Assembly: GCF_000419765.1 (NCBI RefSeq)
Contig: NZ_ATTQ01000023.1
Coordinates: 37,753-76,944 of the forward strand
Reading direction: 5' to 3'
Source: Rhizobium mongolense USDA 1844
Lineage (GTDB): Bacteria; Pseudomonadota; Alphaproteobacteria; Rhizobiales; Rhizobiaceae
Length of the DNA: 39,192 nt
Every line of letters starts with the position of its first letter. Positions within the stretch are counted from its first letter, which is position 1. This document shows, in pieces, positions 24,522 through 32,093 of this stretch. A program made the position numbers and the translations under genes. The notes under the pieces are model-generated. The model had not been told where the DNA came from, did no database searches, and saw only the letters and a program-made list of their open reading frames with translations.

Positions 24522-25532
24522 TTAGTACTGGTCTTCGTACCGCTTGGCGAGATCTTCGATGTTCTCAGGCGGCCATGCCGGCACTTCCATGCCGAGATGC
24601 AGGCCCATGGAAGCGAGAACTTCCTTGATTTCGTTCAGCGACTTGCGACCAAAATTCGGCGTGCGGAGCATTTCTGCTTCGGTCTTCTGAATGAGGTCGC
24701 CGATGTAGACGATGTTGTCGTTCTTCAGGCAGTTTGCCGAGCGGACCGACAGTTCGAGTTCGTCTACCTTCTTGAGGAGTGCCGGGTTGAAAGCGAGTTC
24801 GGTGACTGCTTCCTCTTCGGCTTCCTTCTGCGGCTCGTCGAAGTTGACGAAGACGCCAAGCTGGTCCTGGAGGATGCGCGCCGCAAAAGCGACGGCGTCT
24901 TCGCCGGAAACGGAGCCATCGGTTTCGATGGTCATCGTCAGCTTGTCGTAGTCGAGAACCTGTCCTTCACGGGTGTTTTCAACCTTGTAGGACACCTTCT
25001 TGACCGGCGAATAGAGGCTGTCGACCGGGATCAGGCCGATCGGAGCATCTTCCGCACGATTGCGTTCGGCCGGAACGTAGCCCTTGCCGTTGTTGACGGT
25101 GAATTCCATACGGATTTCGGCGCCCTCGTCGAGCGTGCAGATGACATGCTCGGGGTTGAGGATTTCGATATCGCCGACCGTCTGGATGTCACCAGCCGTC
25201 ACAACGCCCGGGCCCTGCTTGCGGACGACCATGCGCTTTGCGTCATCGCCATCCATCTTGATGGCGATTTCCTTGATGTTGAGCACGATATCCGTCACGT
25301 CTTCGCGGACGCCCGGAATCGAGGAGAATTCGTGCAGCACGCCGTCGATCTGCACGGCCGTCACAGCGGCACCACGCAGCGAGGAGAGCAGAACGCGACG
25401 AAGCGCGTTGCCGAGGGTCAGGCCGAAACCGCGCTCCAGCGGCTCTGCAACGAGCGTCGCCTTGATGCGCGAGTTCGAAGAGAACTCGACCTTGTTCGGC
25501 TTGATCAATTCCTGCCAGTTCTTCTGGATCAT
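24522..25532 (-). CDS. rpoA: DNA-directed RNA polymerase subunit alpha
   Basis: A 336-residue protein. The N-terminal assembly domain (about 1-235) includes EPLERGFGLTLGNALRRVLLSSL and the KMDGDDAKRM loop. A linker rich in Glu (about 240-255) leads to the C-terminal domain, which has the DNA- and activator-contacting helix VRSANCLKNDNI and TPNFGRKSLNEIKEVL. The length is normal. A 103-base leader with two hairpins precedes the gene, occupying the place where rpsD stands in enterobacteria. Confidence 0.98.
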   Translation of the reverse strand: MIQKNWQELIKPNKVEFSSNSRIKATLVAEPLERGFGLTLGNALRRVLLSSLRGAAVTAVQIDGVLHEFSSIPGVREDVTDIVLNIKEIAIKMDGDDAKRMVVRKQGPGVVTAGDIQTVGDIEILNPEHVICTLDEGAEIRMEFTVNNGKGYVPAERNRAEDAPIGLIPVDSLYSPVKKVSYKVENTREGQVLDYDKLTMTIETDGSVSGEDAVAFAARILQDQLGVFVNFDEPQKEAEEEAVTELAFNPALLKKVDELELSVRSANCLKNDNIVYIGDLIQKTEAEMLRTPNFGRKSLNEIKEVLASMGLHLGMEVPAWPPENIEDLAKRYEDQY

Positions 25533-25549
25533 TGTTTTGCCTTCCGTTC

Positions 25550-25574
25550 GTTGCCACCATCCAATCGTGGCAAC
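25550..25574 (-). promoter_or_regulatory. Hairpin just upstream of rpoA
   Basis: GTTGCCAC and GTGGCAAC form a perfect 8-bp stem with a 9-nt loop in the rpoA leader, ending 17 bases before the ATG. It lies close enough to the ribosome-binding site (GGAAGGC) to influence translation of rpoA or mRNA processing. No T tract follows, so it is not a typical terminator. Confidence 0.5.
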
Positions 25575-25587
25575 CGAGCTTGAGAAG

Positions 25588-25619
25588 CACCGGGAGCGTC
25601 AACAAAACGCTCACCGGTG
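25588..25619 (-). promoter_or_regulatory. Hairpin in the rpsK-rpoA spacer
   Basis: CACCGG and GAGCG (one bulged T between them) pair with CGCTC and CCGGTG around a 9-nt loop, giving an 11-bp imperfect stem 16 bases after the rpsK stop. It is followed by CTTCTC rather than a T run. A processing or attenuation site is possible. Confidence 0.45.
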
Positions 25620-25635
25620 TTGTGAGTGGCGATGA

Positions 25636-26025
25636 TCAGACGCGGCGCTTCTTGCGCGGGCGGCAGCCATTGTGCGGGATCGGCGTCACGTCGCGGATGG
25701 ACGTGATCATGAAACCGGCAGCCTGGAGCGCGCGCAGCGCGGATTCACGACCAGAACCCGGACCGCAAACTTCGACTTCCAGCGACTTCATGCCATGTTC
25801 CTGCGCCTTCTTGGCAGCATCTTCAGCAGCGATCTGGGCTGCGAACGGGGTCGACTTGCGCGAACCCTTAAAGCCCTTGGCACCGGCAGACGACCAGGCG
25901 ATTGCATTGCCCTGCGCGTCAGTGATGGTGATCATCGTGTTGTTGAAGGTCGAGTTGACGTGTGCCACACCCGACGAAATGTTTTTACGTTCGCGACGGC
26001 GAACGCGGACGGCTTCCTTGGCCAT
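25636..26025 (-). CDS. rpsK: 30S ribosomal protein S11
   Basis: A 129-residue protein starting MAKEAVRVRRRERKNISSGV; the ATG at 26025 is chosen because the longer frame upstream lacks similarity and AAGGGATACA precedes it. Conserved stretches are HVNSTFNNTMITITDAQGN, SSAGAKGFKGSRKSTPFAAQ and the C-terminal TPIPHNGCRPRKKRRV. S11 forms part of the mRNA-binding platform near the 3' end of 16S rRNA. Confidence 0.97.
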   Translation of the reverse strand: MAKEAVRVRRRERKNISSGVAHVNSTFNNTMITITDAQGNAIAWSSAGAKGFKGSRKSTPFAAQIAAEDAAKKAQEHGMKSLEVEVCGPGSGRESALRALQAAGFMITSIRDVTPIPHNGCRPRKKRRV

Positions 26026-26107
26026 TGTATCCCTTTCTTGGATATCTTCACCGCCGTAATACCAGCGGCTACACCGGAGCGGCGCCTTACAGCCCCGCCC
26101 CAAACTC

Positions 26108-26136
26108 AAAAGAGGCCGGCGCAGACCGCCAGCCTC
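26108..26136 (-). terminator. Terminator-like hairpin between rpsM and rpsK
   Basis: On the minus strand GAGGCTGGCG pairs with CGCCGGCCTC (ten pairs including one T-G wobble) around GTCTG, followed by TTTT. It starts 22 bases after the rpsM stop. In the middle of an essential cluster it can only be partial, so attenuation or 3'-end stabilisation are alternatives. Confidence 0.6.
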
Positions 26137-26157
26137 CCACTCCCGGTTTCCCGGAAA

Positions 26158-26526
26158 TTACTTCTTCTTACCAGCGATCGCCTTTGCCGGGCCCTTGCGG
26201 GTGCGGGCATTGGTGTGCGTGCGCTGACCGCGAACCGGCAGGCCGCGGCGATGACGCAGGCCGCGGTAGCAGCCGAGGTCCATCAGACGCTTGATGTTCA
26301 TCGAGGTTTCGCGACGAAGATCACCTTCGACCTGATAGTCGCGGTCGATCGTTTCGCGGATCTGAAGAACTTCAGCGTCCGTGAGCTGGTGCACGCGGCG
26401 ATCAGCCGGGATGCCGACCTTCTCGACGATTTCCTGTGCGAATTTCGAACCGATCCCGTGAATGTAGGTCAGCGCGATAACGACGCGCTTCGCAGTCGGG
26501 ATGTTGACGCCAGCGATACGTGCCAC
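26158..26526 (-). CDS. rpsM: 30S ribosomal protein S13
   Basis: A 122-residue protein beginning at a GTG (26526) with AAGGAG 7 nt upstream; no in-frame ATG fits. The sequence ARIAGVNIPTAKRVVIALTY, then IHGIGSKFAQEIV, and the C-terminal GLRHRRGLPVRGQRTHTNAR and KGPAKAIAGKKK are S13. It contacts the P-site tRNA and the subunit bridge to L5. First gene of the alpha-type segment, preceded by a 227-base gap after adk. Confidence 0.96.
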   Translation of the reverse strand: MARIAGVNIPTAKRVVIALTYIHGIGSKFAQEIVEKVGIPADRRVHQLTDAEVLQIRETIDRDYQVEGDLRRETSMNIKRLMDLGCYRGLRHRRGLPVRGQRTHTNARTRKGPAKAIAGKKK

Positions 26527-26753
26527 GCCTATTCTCCTTGAGTTCCAGTTGCCATCCGGCAAGAGGGCTTCGATTATGCCGCCCTCCGAAGGGCCGCTCG
26601 TTCAAATTTGGGTTCGTAACATGTCAAAACGACCGAACCCGGACTTCCTTTGGGAAATCCGCGCCGATCGCATCGAATATCGCGAGTTGGCGCGGTGTTT
26701 AGCGGAATCAGCGCTGAAAGGCAACCGGTCCCGCCAAGTTTATTTTCAAAGCC
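26527..26753 (-). promoter_or_regulatory. Long adk-rpsM spacer, probable internal promoter or leader region
   Basis: A 227-base gap in an otherwise compact cluster, just before the rpsM-rpsK-rpoA-rplQ segment. On the minus strand it holds GGGTTCG/CGAACCC (26640-26634 with 26616-26610) and GCCCT-TCGG-AGGGC (about 26595-26582) hairpins. A TTGACA sequence occurs near 26627-26622, but I see no matching -10 element at 17 bases. An internal promoter for the alpha segment is plausible from position alone. Confidence 0.4.
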
Positions 26754-27404
26754 TTAAAGCTTCGAAAGGATGGTGTCGACCTCGCCAGTGACGTGGTCTA
26801 TGTCGGCCATGCCGTCCACGCTCTTGAGCTTCCCCTTGGCGTAGTAATAGCCGATCAACGGCGAGGTTTCCTTGTAATAGACCTGAAGCCGCGCCGTCAT
26901 CGTCTCCGGGTTATCGTCCGGCCGGCGCTTGAAATGCGTCGAACCGCACTTGTCGCAGACGCCTTCGCGCTGCGGAGCCTTGTCGGTGTCGTGGTAGACG
27001 CTGCCGCATTGTGCGCATGAATAGCGCCCCGCAACACGGCGAATGAGCTCGTCGTCGTTGACCTTCAACTCGATGACGACGGAAAGGTCGAGACCCTTTG
27101 CGCGAAGCATCGCTTCCGTGGCATCCGCCTGGATCAGCGTCCGGGGGAAACCGTCGAGGATGAAGCCATTCGCACAGTCCGGCTGGTCGATGCGCTCGGA
27201 GACGATGGCGTTGACGACTTCGTCGGGCACAAGCCTGCCGGCCTTCATCAAGGCATCGGCCCGCTTGCCGACCTCGGTTCCAGCGTGAACGGCTGCGCGA
27301 AGCATGTCACCCGTGGAAAGCTGCGGAATGCCGTACTTCTCCACGATCCGCTGGGCCTGGGTTCCCTTACCCGCGCCCGGCGGCCCCAAAAGTATGAGTC
27401 TCAT
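26754..27404 (-). CDS. adk: Adenylate kinase
   Basis: A 216-residue kinase catalysing AMP + ATP to 2 ADP. The P-loop is GPPGAGKGT (residues 7-15), LSTGDMLR (29-36) binds AMP, and DGFPRT (84-89) is the signature. The LID domain holds four cysteines (C130, C133, C150, C153), so it should bind zinc, unlike the E. coli enzyme. The ATG overlaps the secY stop by four bases, so the two are coupled. Confidence 0.97.
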   Translation of the reverse strand: MRLILLGPPGAGKGTQAQRIVEKYGIPQLSTGDMLRAAVHAGTEVGKRADALMKAGRLVPDEVVNAIVSERIDQPDCANGFILDGFPRTLIQADATEAMLRAKGLDLSVVIELKVNDDELIRRVAGRYSCAQCGSVYHDTDKAPQREGVCDKCGSTHFKRRPDDNPETMTARLQVYYKETSPLIGYYYAKGKLKSVDGMADIDHVTGEVDTILSKL

Positions 27405-28741
27405 CGCCCCCTCTTTCCTCCACGCAACTTCGATTTCTTGATCAGGCCTTCGTACTGCTGTGCAATCAGATGACCCTGGATCTGAGCCACCGTATCAAGA
27501 GTTACGCTAACCACGATCAAAAGCGAAGTACCACCAAGGGCCAATGGGATGCCAGTTTGCGACACCAGGATCTCAGGCAGGATGCAGACGAAGACGAGAT
27601 AGACCGCGCCGATGACCGTGATGCGGGTCAGGACGAAATCGATATATTCGGCGGTGCGCTCGCCTGGACGGATGCCGGGAATGAAGCCGCCATGCTTCTT
27701 CAGATTGTCGGCCGTGTCCTTCGGATTGAAGACGATGGCCGTGTAAAAGAAGGCGAAGAAGGCGATCAGCGCCGCGTAGAGCAGCATGTAGAGCGGCTGA
27801 CCGTGCCCGAGCGCCGCAACGATCGCCGTCGCCCAGGACGGCAGAGCCGTCGTGTTGGCAAAGCCCGCGACGGTCGCTGGCAGAAGCAGCAGCGACGAGG
27901 CGAAGATCGCCGGGATGACGCCCGAGGTATTCAGCTTCAGCGGCAGGTGCGACGTATCGCCCTGGAACATCCGGTTGCCGACTTGACGCTTCGGATACTG
28001 GATCAGGAGCCGCCGCTGGGCGCGCTCGACGAAGACGATGACGGCGATAACGGCCATTGCGATCACGATGACAGCGAGAATCAGCGACGTCGAAAGCGCA
28101 CCCGTGCGGCCGAGTTCGAGCGTACCGGCAAGCGCGCTCGGAAGACCGGCAGCGATGCCTGCGAAGATGATCAGCGAAATGCCGTTGCCAATGCCGCGCG
28201 AGGTGATCTGCTCGCCGAGCCACATCAGGAACATCGTGCCGCCGAGCAGAGTGATGACGGTGGAAATACGGAAGAACAAGCCCGGATCGACCACGAGGCC
28301 GCTGCCGCTTTCAAGGCCGACCGCGATGCCATAGGCCTGCAGTGCGCCGAGCAGCACGGTGCCGTAGCGGGTGTACTGGTTGATGATCTTGCGTCCCTGC
28401 TCGCCTTCCTTTTTCAGGTTTTCGAGCGCCGGCACGACCGAGGTCATCAACTGCACGATGATCGAAGCGGAGATATAGGGCATGATGCCGAGCGCGAAAA
28501 TCGCCATGCGCTGAACGGCGCCGCCCGAAAACATGTTGAAGAGGCCGAGAATGCCGCCCGCCTGGCTGCGGAAGGCCTGGGCATAGGCTTCGGGGTTGAG
28601 GCCCGGAAGCGGAATATGCGTACCAAGACGATAGACGAGGAGAGCTGCCAGCGTGAACCACAGGCGCTTCTTGAGATCCTCGGCTTTGGCGAAGGTCGAA
28701 AAACTAAGATTGGAAGCCAATTGTTCCGCTGCAGACGCCAT
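27401..28741 (-). CDS. secY: Protein translocase subunit SecY
   Basis: A 446-residue inner-membrane channel protein with about ten transmembrane helices; with SecE and SecG it forms the general secretion pore. Family stretches are YRLGTHIPLPGLNPEA, GILGLFNMFSGGAVQRMAIFALGIMPYISASI (helix 2a-2b), and PGIRPGERTAEYIDFVLTRI in the large cytoplasmic loop. The C-terminus is basic (KKSKLRGGKRGR). It is separated from rplO by 236 bases with a terminator-like hairpin, so it probably has its own promoter. Confidence 0.97.
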   Translation of the reverse strand: MASAAEQLASNLSFSTFAKAEDLKKRLWFTLAALLVYRLGTHIPLPGLNPEAYAQAFRSQAGGILGLFNMFSGGAVQRMAIFALGIMPYISASIIVQLMTSVVPALENLKKEGEQGRKIINQYTRYGTVLLGALQAYGIAVGLESGSGLVVDPGLFFRISTVITLLGGTMFLMWLGEQITSRGIGNGISLIIFAGIAAGLPSALAGTLELGRTGALSTSLILAVIVIAMAVIAVIVFVERAQRRLLIQYPKRQVGNRMFQGDTSHLPLKLNTSGVIPAIFASSLLLLPATVAGFANTTALPSWATAIVAALGHGQPLYMLLYAALIAFFAFFYTAIVFNPKDTADNLKKHGGFIPGIRPGERTAEYIDFVLTRITVIGAVYLVFVCILPEILVSQTGIPLALGGTSLLIVVSVTLDTVAQIQGHLIAQQYEGLIKKSKLRGGKRGR

Positions 28742-28977
28742 GCGATTCTCCGCGCTACCAATTCGGGCGCTTCGAGCGAGTGCCGGACCCGGAATCAGTA
28801 TTCAAATTATTCACAACCGGGCTACGGACGGATTGCTGGCGCAACCTATGCCTCACCCTTGATTTTGTCGAAACCGGCATGCTGCTGGGGTGCAACGATG
28901 CAGATTCTTGTGAGGCCCACATATGGGAGCAAAATCGCCCGGTGTGAAGCCACCCCGGGCGACATATCATAAGATTA
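28742..28977 (-). promoter_or_regulatory. rplO-secY spacer, probable secY promoter/leader
   Basis: A 236-base gap between two genes usually adjacent in the spc operon. After the hairpin at its upstream end (28931-28962) about 190 bases remain before the secY ATG, enough for a promoter and leader. The part near 28785-28820 (TTGTGAATAATTTGAATACT on the minus strand) is AT-rich and could hold promoter elements, but no consensus pair is clear. Confidence 0.4.
28931..28962 (-). terminator. Terminator-like hairpin after rplO
   Basis: On the minus strand TCGCCCGG pairs with CCGGGCGA around a 12-nt loop and is followed by TTTTGCT. It begins 16 bases after the rplO stop. Stem strength and T tract are those of a genuine Rho-independent terminator, here placed before secY. 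Confidence 0.7.
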
Positions 28978-29451
28978 TTATTCTGCCGCTGCGGCAGAAA
29001 GAAGCGTGATCGATGCGCCGGCCTTTTCGATCTTCTCGACGGCGGGCTTGGAAGCGCCTGCGACTTCGAGCTTGATCTTTGCCTTCAGCTCGCCGTCGGC
29101 GAGAACGCGAACGCCGTCCTTGGCGCGGCGGATCACACCGGCGGCCTTGAGGGCTGCGGCATCGACAGTCGCCTTGGCGTCGAGCTTGCCGGCGTCGATC
29201 GCAGCCTGAATGCGTGCGAGAGAGACGACGACGAAGTCAGCCTTGAAGATGTTCGTGAAGCCGCGCTTCGGCAGACGGCGGTAGATTGGCATCTGACCAC
29301 CTTCAAAACCGTTGATGGCGACGCCGGAACGGGACTTCTGACCCTTCACACCGCGACCACCGGTCTTACCCGAGCCCGAACCGATACCGCGGCCGAGGCG
29401 CTTGCGGCTGTGGGTCGAACCTTCGTTATCTCTGATTTCATTGAGTTTCAT
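28978..29451 (-). CDS. rplO: 50S ribosomal protein L15
   Basis: A 157-residue protein. The ATG at 29451 begins MKLNEIRDNEGSTHSRKRLG, followed by the Gly-rich extension GRGIGSGSGKTGGRGVKGQKSR and GFEGGQMPIYRRLPKRGFTN, all L15 hallmarks. The longer upstream frame is rejected as it overlaps the spacer and lacks similarity. The C-terminal globular part binds 23S rRNA. A GAGG sequence precedes the start. Confidence 0.97.
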   Translation of the reverse strand: MKLNEIRDNEGSTHSRKRLGRGIGSGSGKTGGRGVKGQKSRSGVAINGFEGGQMPIYRRLPKRGFTNIFKADFVVVSLARIQAAIDAGKLDAKATVDAAALKAAGVIRRAKDGVRVLADGELKAKIKLEVAGASKPAVEKIEKAGASITLLSAAAAE

Positions 29452-29467
29452 GATGATAACCTCCGTC

Positions 29468-29677
29468 TCACTTCTCGTCGACGACGCGAACGAGATGCTG
29501 GACAGCACGGATCATACCGCGAACCGAAGGCGTATCTTCCAGGGTGCGGGTCCGGTGCATCTTGTTGAGGCCGAGGCCGATCAGCGTCTGGCGCTGTACA
29601 GCCGGCCGGCGAATCGGGCTGCCGATCTGCTCGACGGTAACCGTCTTCGCTTCGGTCTTCTTGGTAGCCTTAGCCAT
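29468..29677 (-). CDS. rpmD: 50S ribosomal protein L30
   Basis: A 69-residue protein with the L30 core VTVEQIGSPIRRPAVQRQTL, then IGLGLNKMHRTRTLEDTPSV and RGMIRAVQHLVRVV. A Lys-rich N-terminal extension (KATKKTEAKT) makes it slightly longer than the enterobacterial protein. Spacing of 14 bases to rpsE and 16 to rplO indicates cotranscription. Confidence 0.96.
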   Translation of the reverse strand: MAKATKKTEAKTVTVEQIGSPIRRPAVQRQTLIGLGLNKMHRTRTLEDTPSVRGMIRAVQHLVRVVDEK

Positions 29678-29691
29678 GGGTCAGACTCCTC

Positions 29692-30261
29692 TTATTCTTC
29701 AGAGGCGTTGCCGGAGGCAGCACGGCGAGCCTGGAGCGTAGCATACTTGATGCCGCGCTGAGCTGCGATGTCCTTCGGGTGAACCTGGTGCTTCAAAGCG
29801 TCGAAGGTTGCGCGAACCATGTTGTACGGGTTCGAGGAACCGGTCGACTTGGCGACAACGTCGTGAACGCCGAGCGTTTCGAAAACGGCGCGCATCGGAC
29901 CGCCGGCGATGATACCGGTACCGACCTTGGCCGAGCGCAGCAGAACCTTTCCGGCGCCATGGCGGCCATGGACGTCGTGATGCAGAGTGCGGCCTTCGCG
30001 CAGGGGAACGAAGATCAGCTCGCGCTTGGCGGCTTCCGTTGCCTTGCGGATCGCTTCCGGCACTTCGCGTGCCTTACCGTGACCGAAGCCTACGCGGCCT
30101 TTCTGGTCACCGACGACGACGAGAGCGGCGAAACCGAAACGGCGGCCACCCTTAACAACCTTGGCGACGCGGTTGATCGCGACAAGCTTGTCGACGAATT
30201 CGCTGTCGCGCTCTTCGCGGCTCTGGCGATCTTCGCGAGAACCCCTTCTTTCCTGTGCCAT
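29692..30261 (-). CDS. rpsE: 30S ribosomal protein S5
   Basis: A 189-residue protein. The ATG at 30261 (MAQERRGSREDRQSREERDS) gives a charged N-terminal extension. The double-stranded-RNA-binding S5 domain has DKLVAINRVAKVVKGGRRFG and VGFGHGKAREVPEAIRKATE. The C-terminal domain includes VGTGIIAGGPMRAVFE and STGSSNPYNMVRATFDALK. It helps form the mRNA entry channel. A 132-base gap with a hairpin separates it from rplR. Confidence 0.97.
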   Translation of the reverse strand: MAQERRGSREDRQSREERDSEFVDKLVAINRVAKVVKGGRRFGFAALVVVGDQKGRVGFGHGKAREVPEAIRKATEAAKRELIFVPLREGRTLHHDVHGRHGAGKVLLRSAKVGTGIIAGGPMRAVFETLGVHDVVAKSTGSSNPYNMVRATFDALKHQVHPKDIAAQRGIKYATLQARRAASGNASEE

Positions 30262-30350
30262 TGTCCTCTTCCTTTTTCTTTTCCGGGTGCAATCGGCAAA
30301 CAAACGAGGACCGCATCGGTCTCCCTTGCGGAAGCGTTTGCGGTCCGGTG

Positions 30351-30385
30351 AAAATCCGGCCGCTGTCCAAAAGACGCGCGGCCGG
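30351..30385 (-). terminator. Terminator-like hairpin after rplR
   Basis: On the minus strand CCGGCCGC pairs with GCGGCCGG, with GTC/GAC pairing further inside the 14-nt loop, and ATTTTC follows. It starts only 8 bases after the rplR stop, inside the 132-base rplR-rpsE gap. It could act as a partial terminator or as a 3'-end protecting structure. Confidence 0.55.
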
Positions 30386-30393
30386 AAATCTCT

Positions 30394-30756
30394 TTAGAAG
30401 GTCAGACCGCCTTCGCGGGCTGCTTCTGCAAGAGCCTTGATGCGGCCGTGATAGATGAAGGCGCCACGGTCGAATACGACTTCCTTGACGCCGGCCTTGG
30501 AGGCGCGCTCTGCAACGAGCTTGCCGACGAGGGCAGCTGCTGCGGTGTCGGCACCGGTCTTCAGAGAACCGCGAAGATCCTTATCGAGCGTGGAGGCAGC
30601 CGCAAGCGTCTTGCCGGCCACATCATCGATGATCTGTGCGTAGATGTTCTTCGAGGAGCGATGAACCGACAGGCGCGGACGGCCATTGGCCACCGACTTG
30701 AGTTGACGGCGCACGCGGTTGGCACGACGTGCAAGTGCTTCTTTCCTGCTAGCCAT
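30394..30756 (-). CDS. rplR: 50S ribosomal protein L18
   Basis: A 120-residue protein beginning MASRKEALARRANRVRRQLK and containing RPRLSVHRSSKNIYAQIIDD, then LVGKLVAERASKAGVKEVVF and DRGAFIYHGRIKALAEAARE GGL, the full L18 pattern. L18 binds 5S rRNA together with L5. The basic N-terminal tail is typical. It follows rplF by 12 bases. Confidence 0.97.
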   Translation of the reverse strand: MASRKEALARRANRVRRQLKSVANGRPRLSVHRSSKNIYAQIIDDVAGKTLAAASTLDKDLRGSLKTGADTAAAALVGKLVAERASKAGVKEVVFDRGAFIYHGRIKALAEAAREGGLTF

Positions 30757-30768
30757 TTCGCGTGATCC

Positions 30769-31302
30769 TTACTTCTTCTTGCCTTCTTTGCGGACGATAC
30801 GCTCGTCGGCATACTTCACGCCCTTGCCCTTGTAGGGCTCGGGACCGCGGTATTCGCGGATTTCGGCGGCGACCTGACCGACCTGCTGCTTGTTGATGCC
30901 GGTGACGACGATTTCCGTCGGCTTCGGAACAGCAATCGAGATACCGACCGGCGGCTCATAGACCACGTCGTGGCTGAAACCGAGAGCCAGCTGCAGGTTC
31001 TTGCCCTGCATGGACGCACGATAGCCAACGCCGTTGATTTCGAGCTTGCGCTCGTAACCGTCCTTGACGCCCTTGAAGATGTTCTCGATCATTGTGCGGG
31101 ACATACCCCACTTTGCGCGAGCATCCTTGGTCTGGTTGAGCGGCGTGACCACGACCGCATTATCTTCGAGCTTTACGCCGACTTCGTCGTTTGCGACGAA
31201 GAACAGCTCGCCCTTCGGGCCCTTTGCAGTAACCTTCTGGCCATCGACCGTAGCCGTGATTCCAGCAGGCACCTGAACGGGCTTCTTACCGATACGAGAC
31301 AT
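30769..31302 (-). CDS. rplF: 50S ribosomal protein L6
   Basis: A 177-residue protein with the duplicated L6 fold. It opens MSRIGKKPVQVPAGITATVD, has INGVGYRASMQGKNLQLALG in the middle, and closes with PEPYKGKGVKYADERIVRKE and GKKK, the signature for binding 23S rRNA near the sarcin-ricin loop. A 42-base gap separates it from rpsH. Confidence 0.97.
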   Translation of the reverse strand: MSRIGKKPVQVPAGITATVDGQKVTAKGPKGELFFVANDEVGVKLEDNAVVVTPLNQTKDARAKWGMSRTMIENIFKGVKDGYERKLEINGVGYRASMQGKNLQLALGFSHDVVYEPPVGISIAVPKPTEIVVTGINKQQVGQVAAEIREYRGPEPYKGKGVKYADERIVRKEGKKK

Positions 31303-31344
31303 GTTTAAATCCTGTCTGTTCGCAATGGAGATCCCTGCCCTGTC

Positions 31345-31743
31345 TTAGAAGACAGAGCAAAGAACCTCGCCACCAACGTTCTGTTCGCGAGCCTGGTGAT
31401 CGGCCATCACGCCCTTCGGAGTCGAAAGGATGGTGATGCCGAGACCGTTCGCGACCTGCGGAATGGACTTGACCGAGACATAGACCCGGCGGCCCGGCTT
31501 GGACACACGGCCGATCTCGCGGATCACCGATGTGCCTTCGTAGTACTTCAGCTCGATGCTGAGTTCCGACTTGCCATTGCCGAAATCGACAACGGAATAG
31601 CCACGGATGTAGCCTTCGGACTGCAGGACATCGAGAACGCGTGCACGGAGCTTGGACGCAGGCGTCGAAACCGACGACTTGCGGCGGGAAGCGCCGTTGC
31701 GGATGCGAGTGAGCATATCGCCCAACGGATCAGTCATTGTCAT
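31345..31743 (-). CDS. rpsH: 30S ribosomal protein S8
   Basis: A 132-residue protein. TDPLGDMLTRIRNGASRRKS opens it and SVKSIPQVANGLGITILSTP, then KGVMADHQAREQNVGGEVLC, closes it, both S8 signatures. In E. coli S8 represses the spc operon by binding mRNA near the rplE start; whether that holds here is unknown. Start at ATG 31743 follows AAGGAGCAGG; a second ATG lies two codons later. Confidence 0.97.
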   Translation of the reverse strand: MTMTDPLGDMLTRIRNGASRRKSSVSTPASKLRARVLDVLQSEGYIRGYSVVDFGNGKSELSIELKYYEGTSVIREIGRVSKPGRRVYVSVKSIPQVANGLGITILSTPKGVMADHQAREQNVGGEVLCSVF

Positions 31744-31755
31744 CTAACCTGCTCC

Positions 31756-32061
31756 TTACCAGCTCGACTTGACGATGCCCGGCACCTTGCCGAGATTGCC
31801 CAGTTCACGCAGCGCGATACGCGACATGCGCAGTTTGCGGTAGTACGCGCGCGGGCGGCCCGATACTTCGCAACGGTTGCGAATGCGGGTCTTCGATCCA
31901 TCGCGCGGCAGGGATGCCAGCTTGATCGAGGCCTTGAACCGCTCTTCGATCGGAAGAGACTGGTTCATGATGATCGCCTTCAGGGCTGCGCGCTTGGCAG
32001 CCTGAATTGCGACCGTAGTACGGCGGCGCTTGTTCTTTTCAACTGCGCTTGTCTTCGCCAT
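31756..32061 (-). CDS. rpsN: 30S ribosomal protein S14 (zinc-free long form)
   Basis: A 101-residue protein beginning MAKTSAVEKNKRRRTTVAIQ and containing LPRDGSKTRIRNRCEVSGRP and RAYYRKLRMSRIALRELGNL. It is the long form without the CxxC zinc motifs, as is usual in this class. The ATG at 32061 follows AAAAGGAACCTGAC and is preferred over an upstream frame. Confidence 0.97.
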   Translation of the reverse strand: MAKTSAVEKNKRRRTTVAIQAAKRAALKAIIMNQSLPIEERFKASIKLASLPRDGSKTRIRNRCEVSGRPRAYYRKLRMSRIALRELGNLGKVPGIVKSSW

Positions 32062-32093
32062 GTCAGGTTCCTTTTCTACGCTCGTCGTTACGG

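Noticed and set aside
27470..28972. A 500-codon open frame on the plus strand opposite secY
   Set aside because: It is antisense to secY; the very charged translation reflects the reverse complement of hydrophobic codons.
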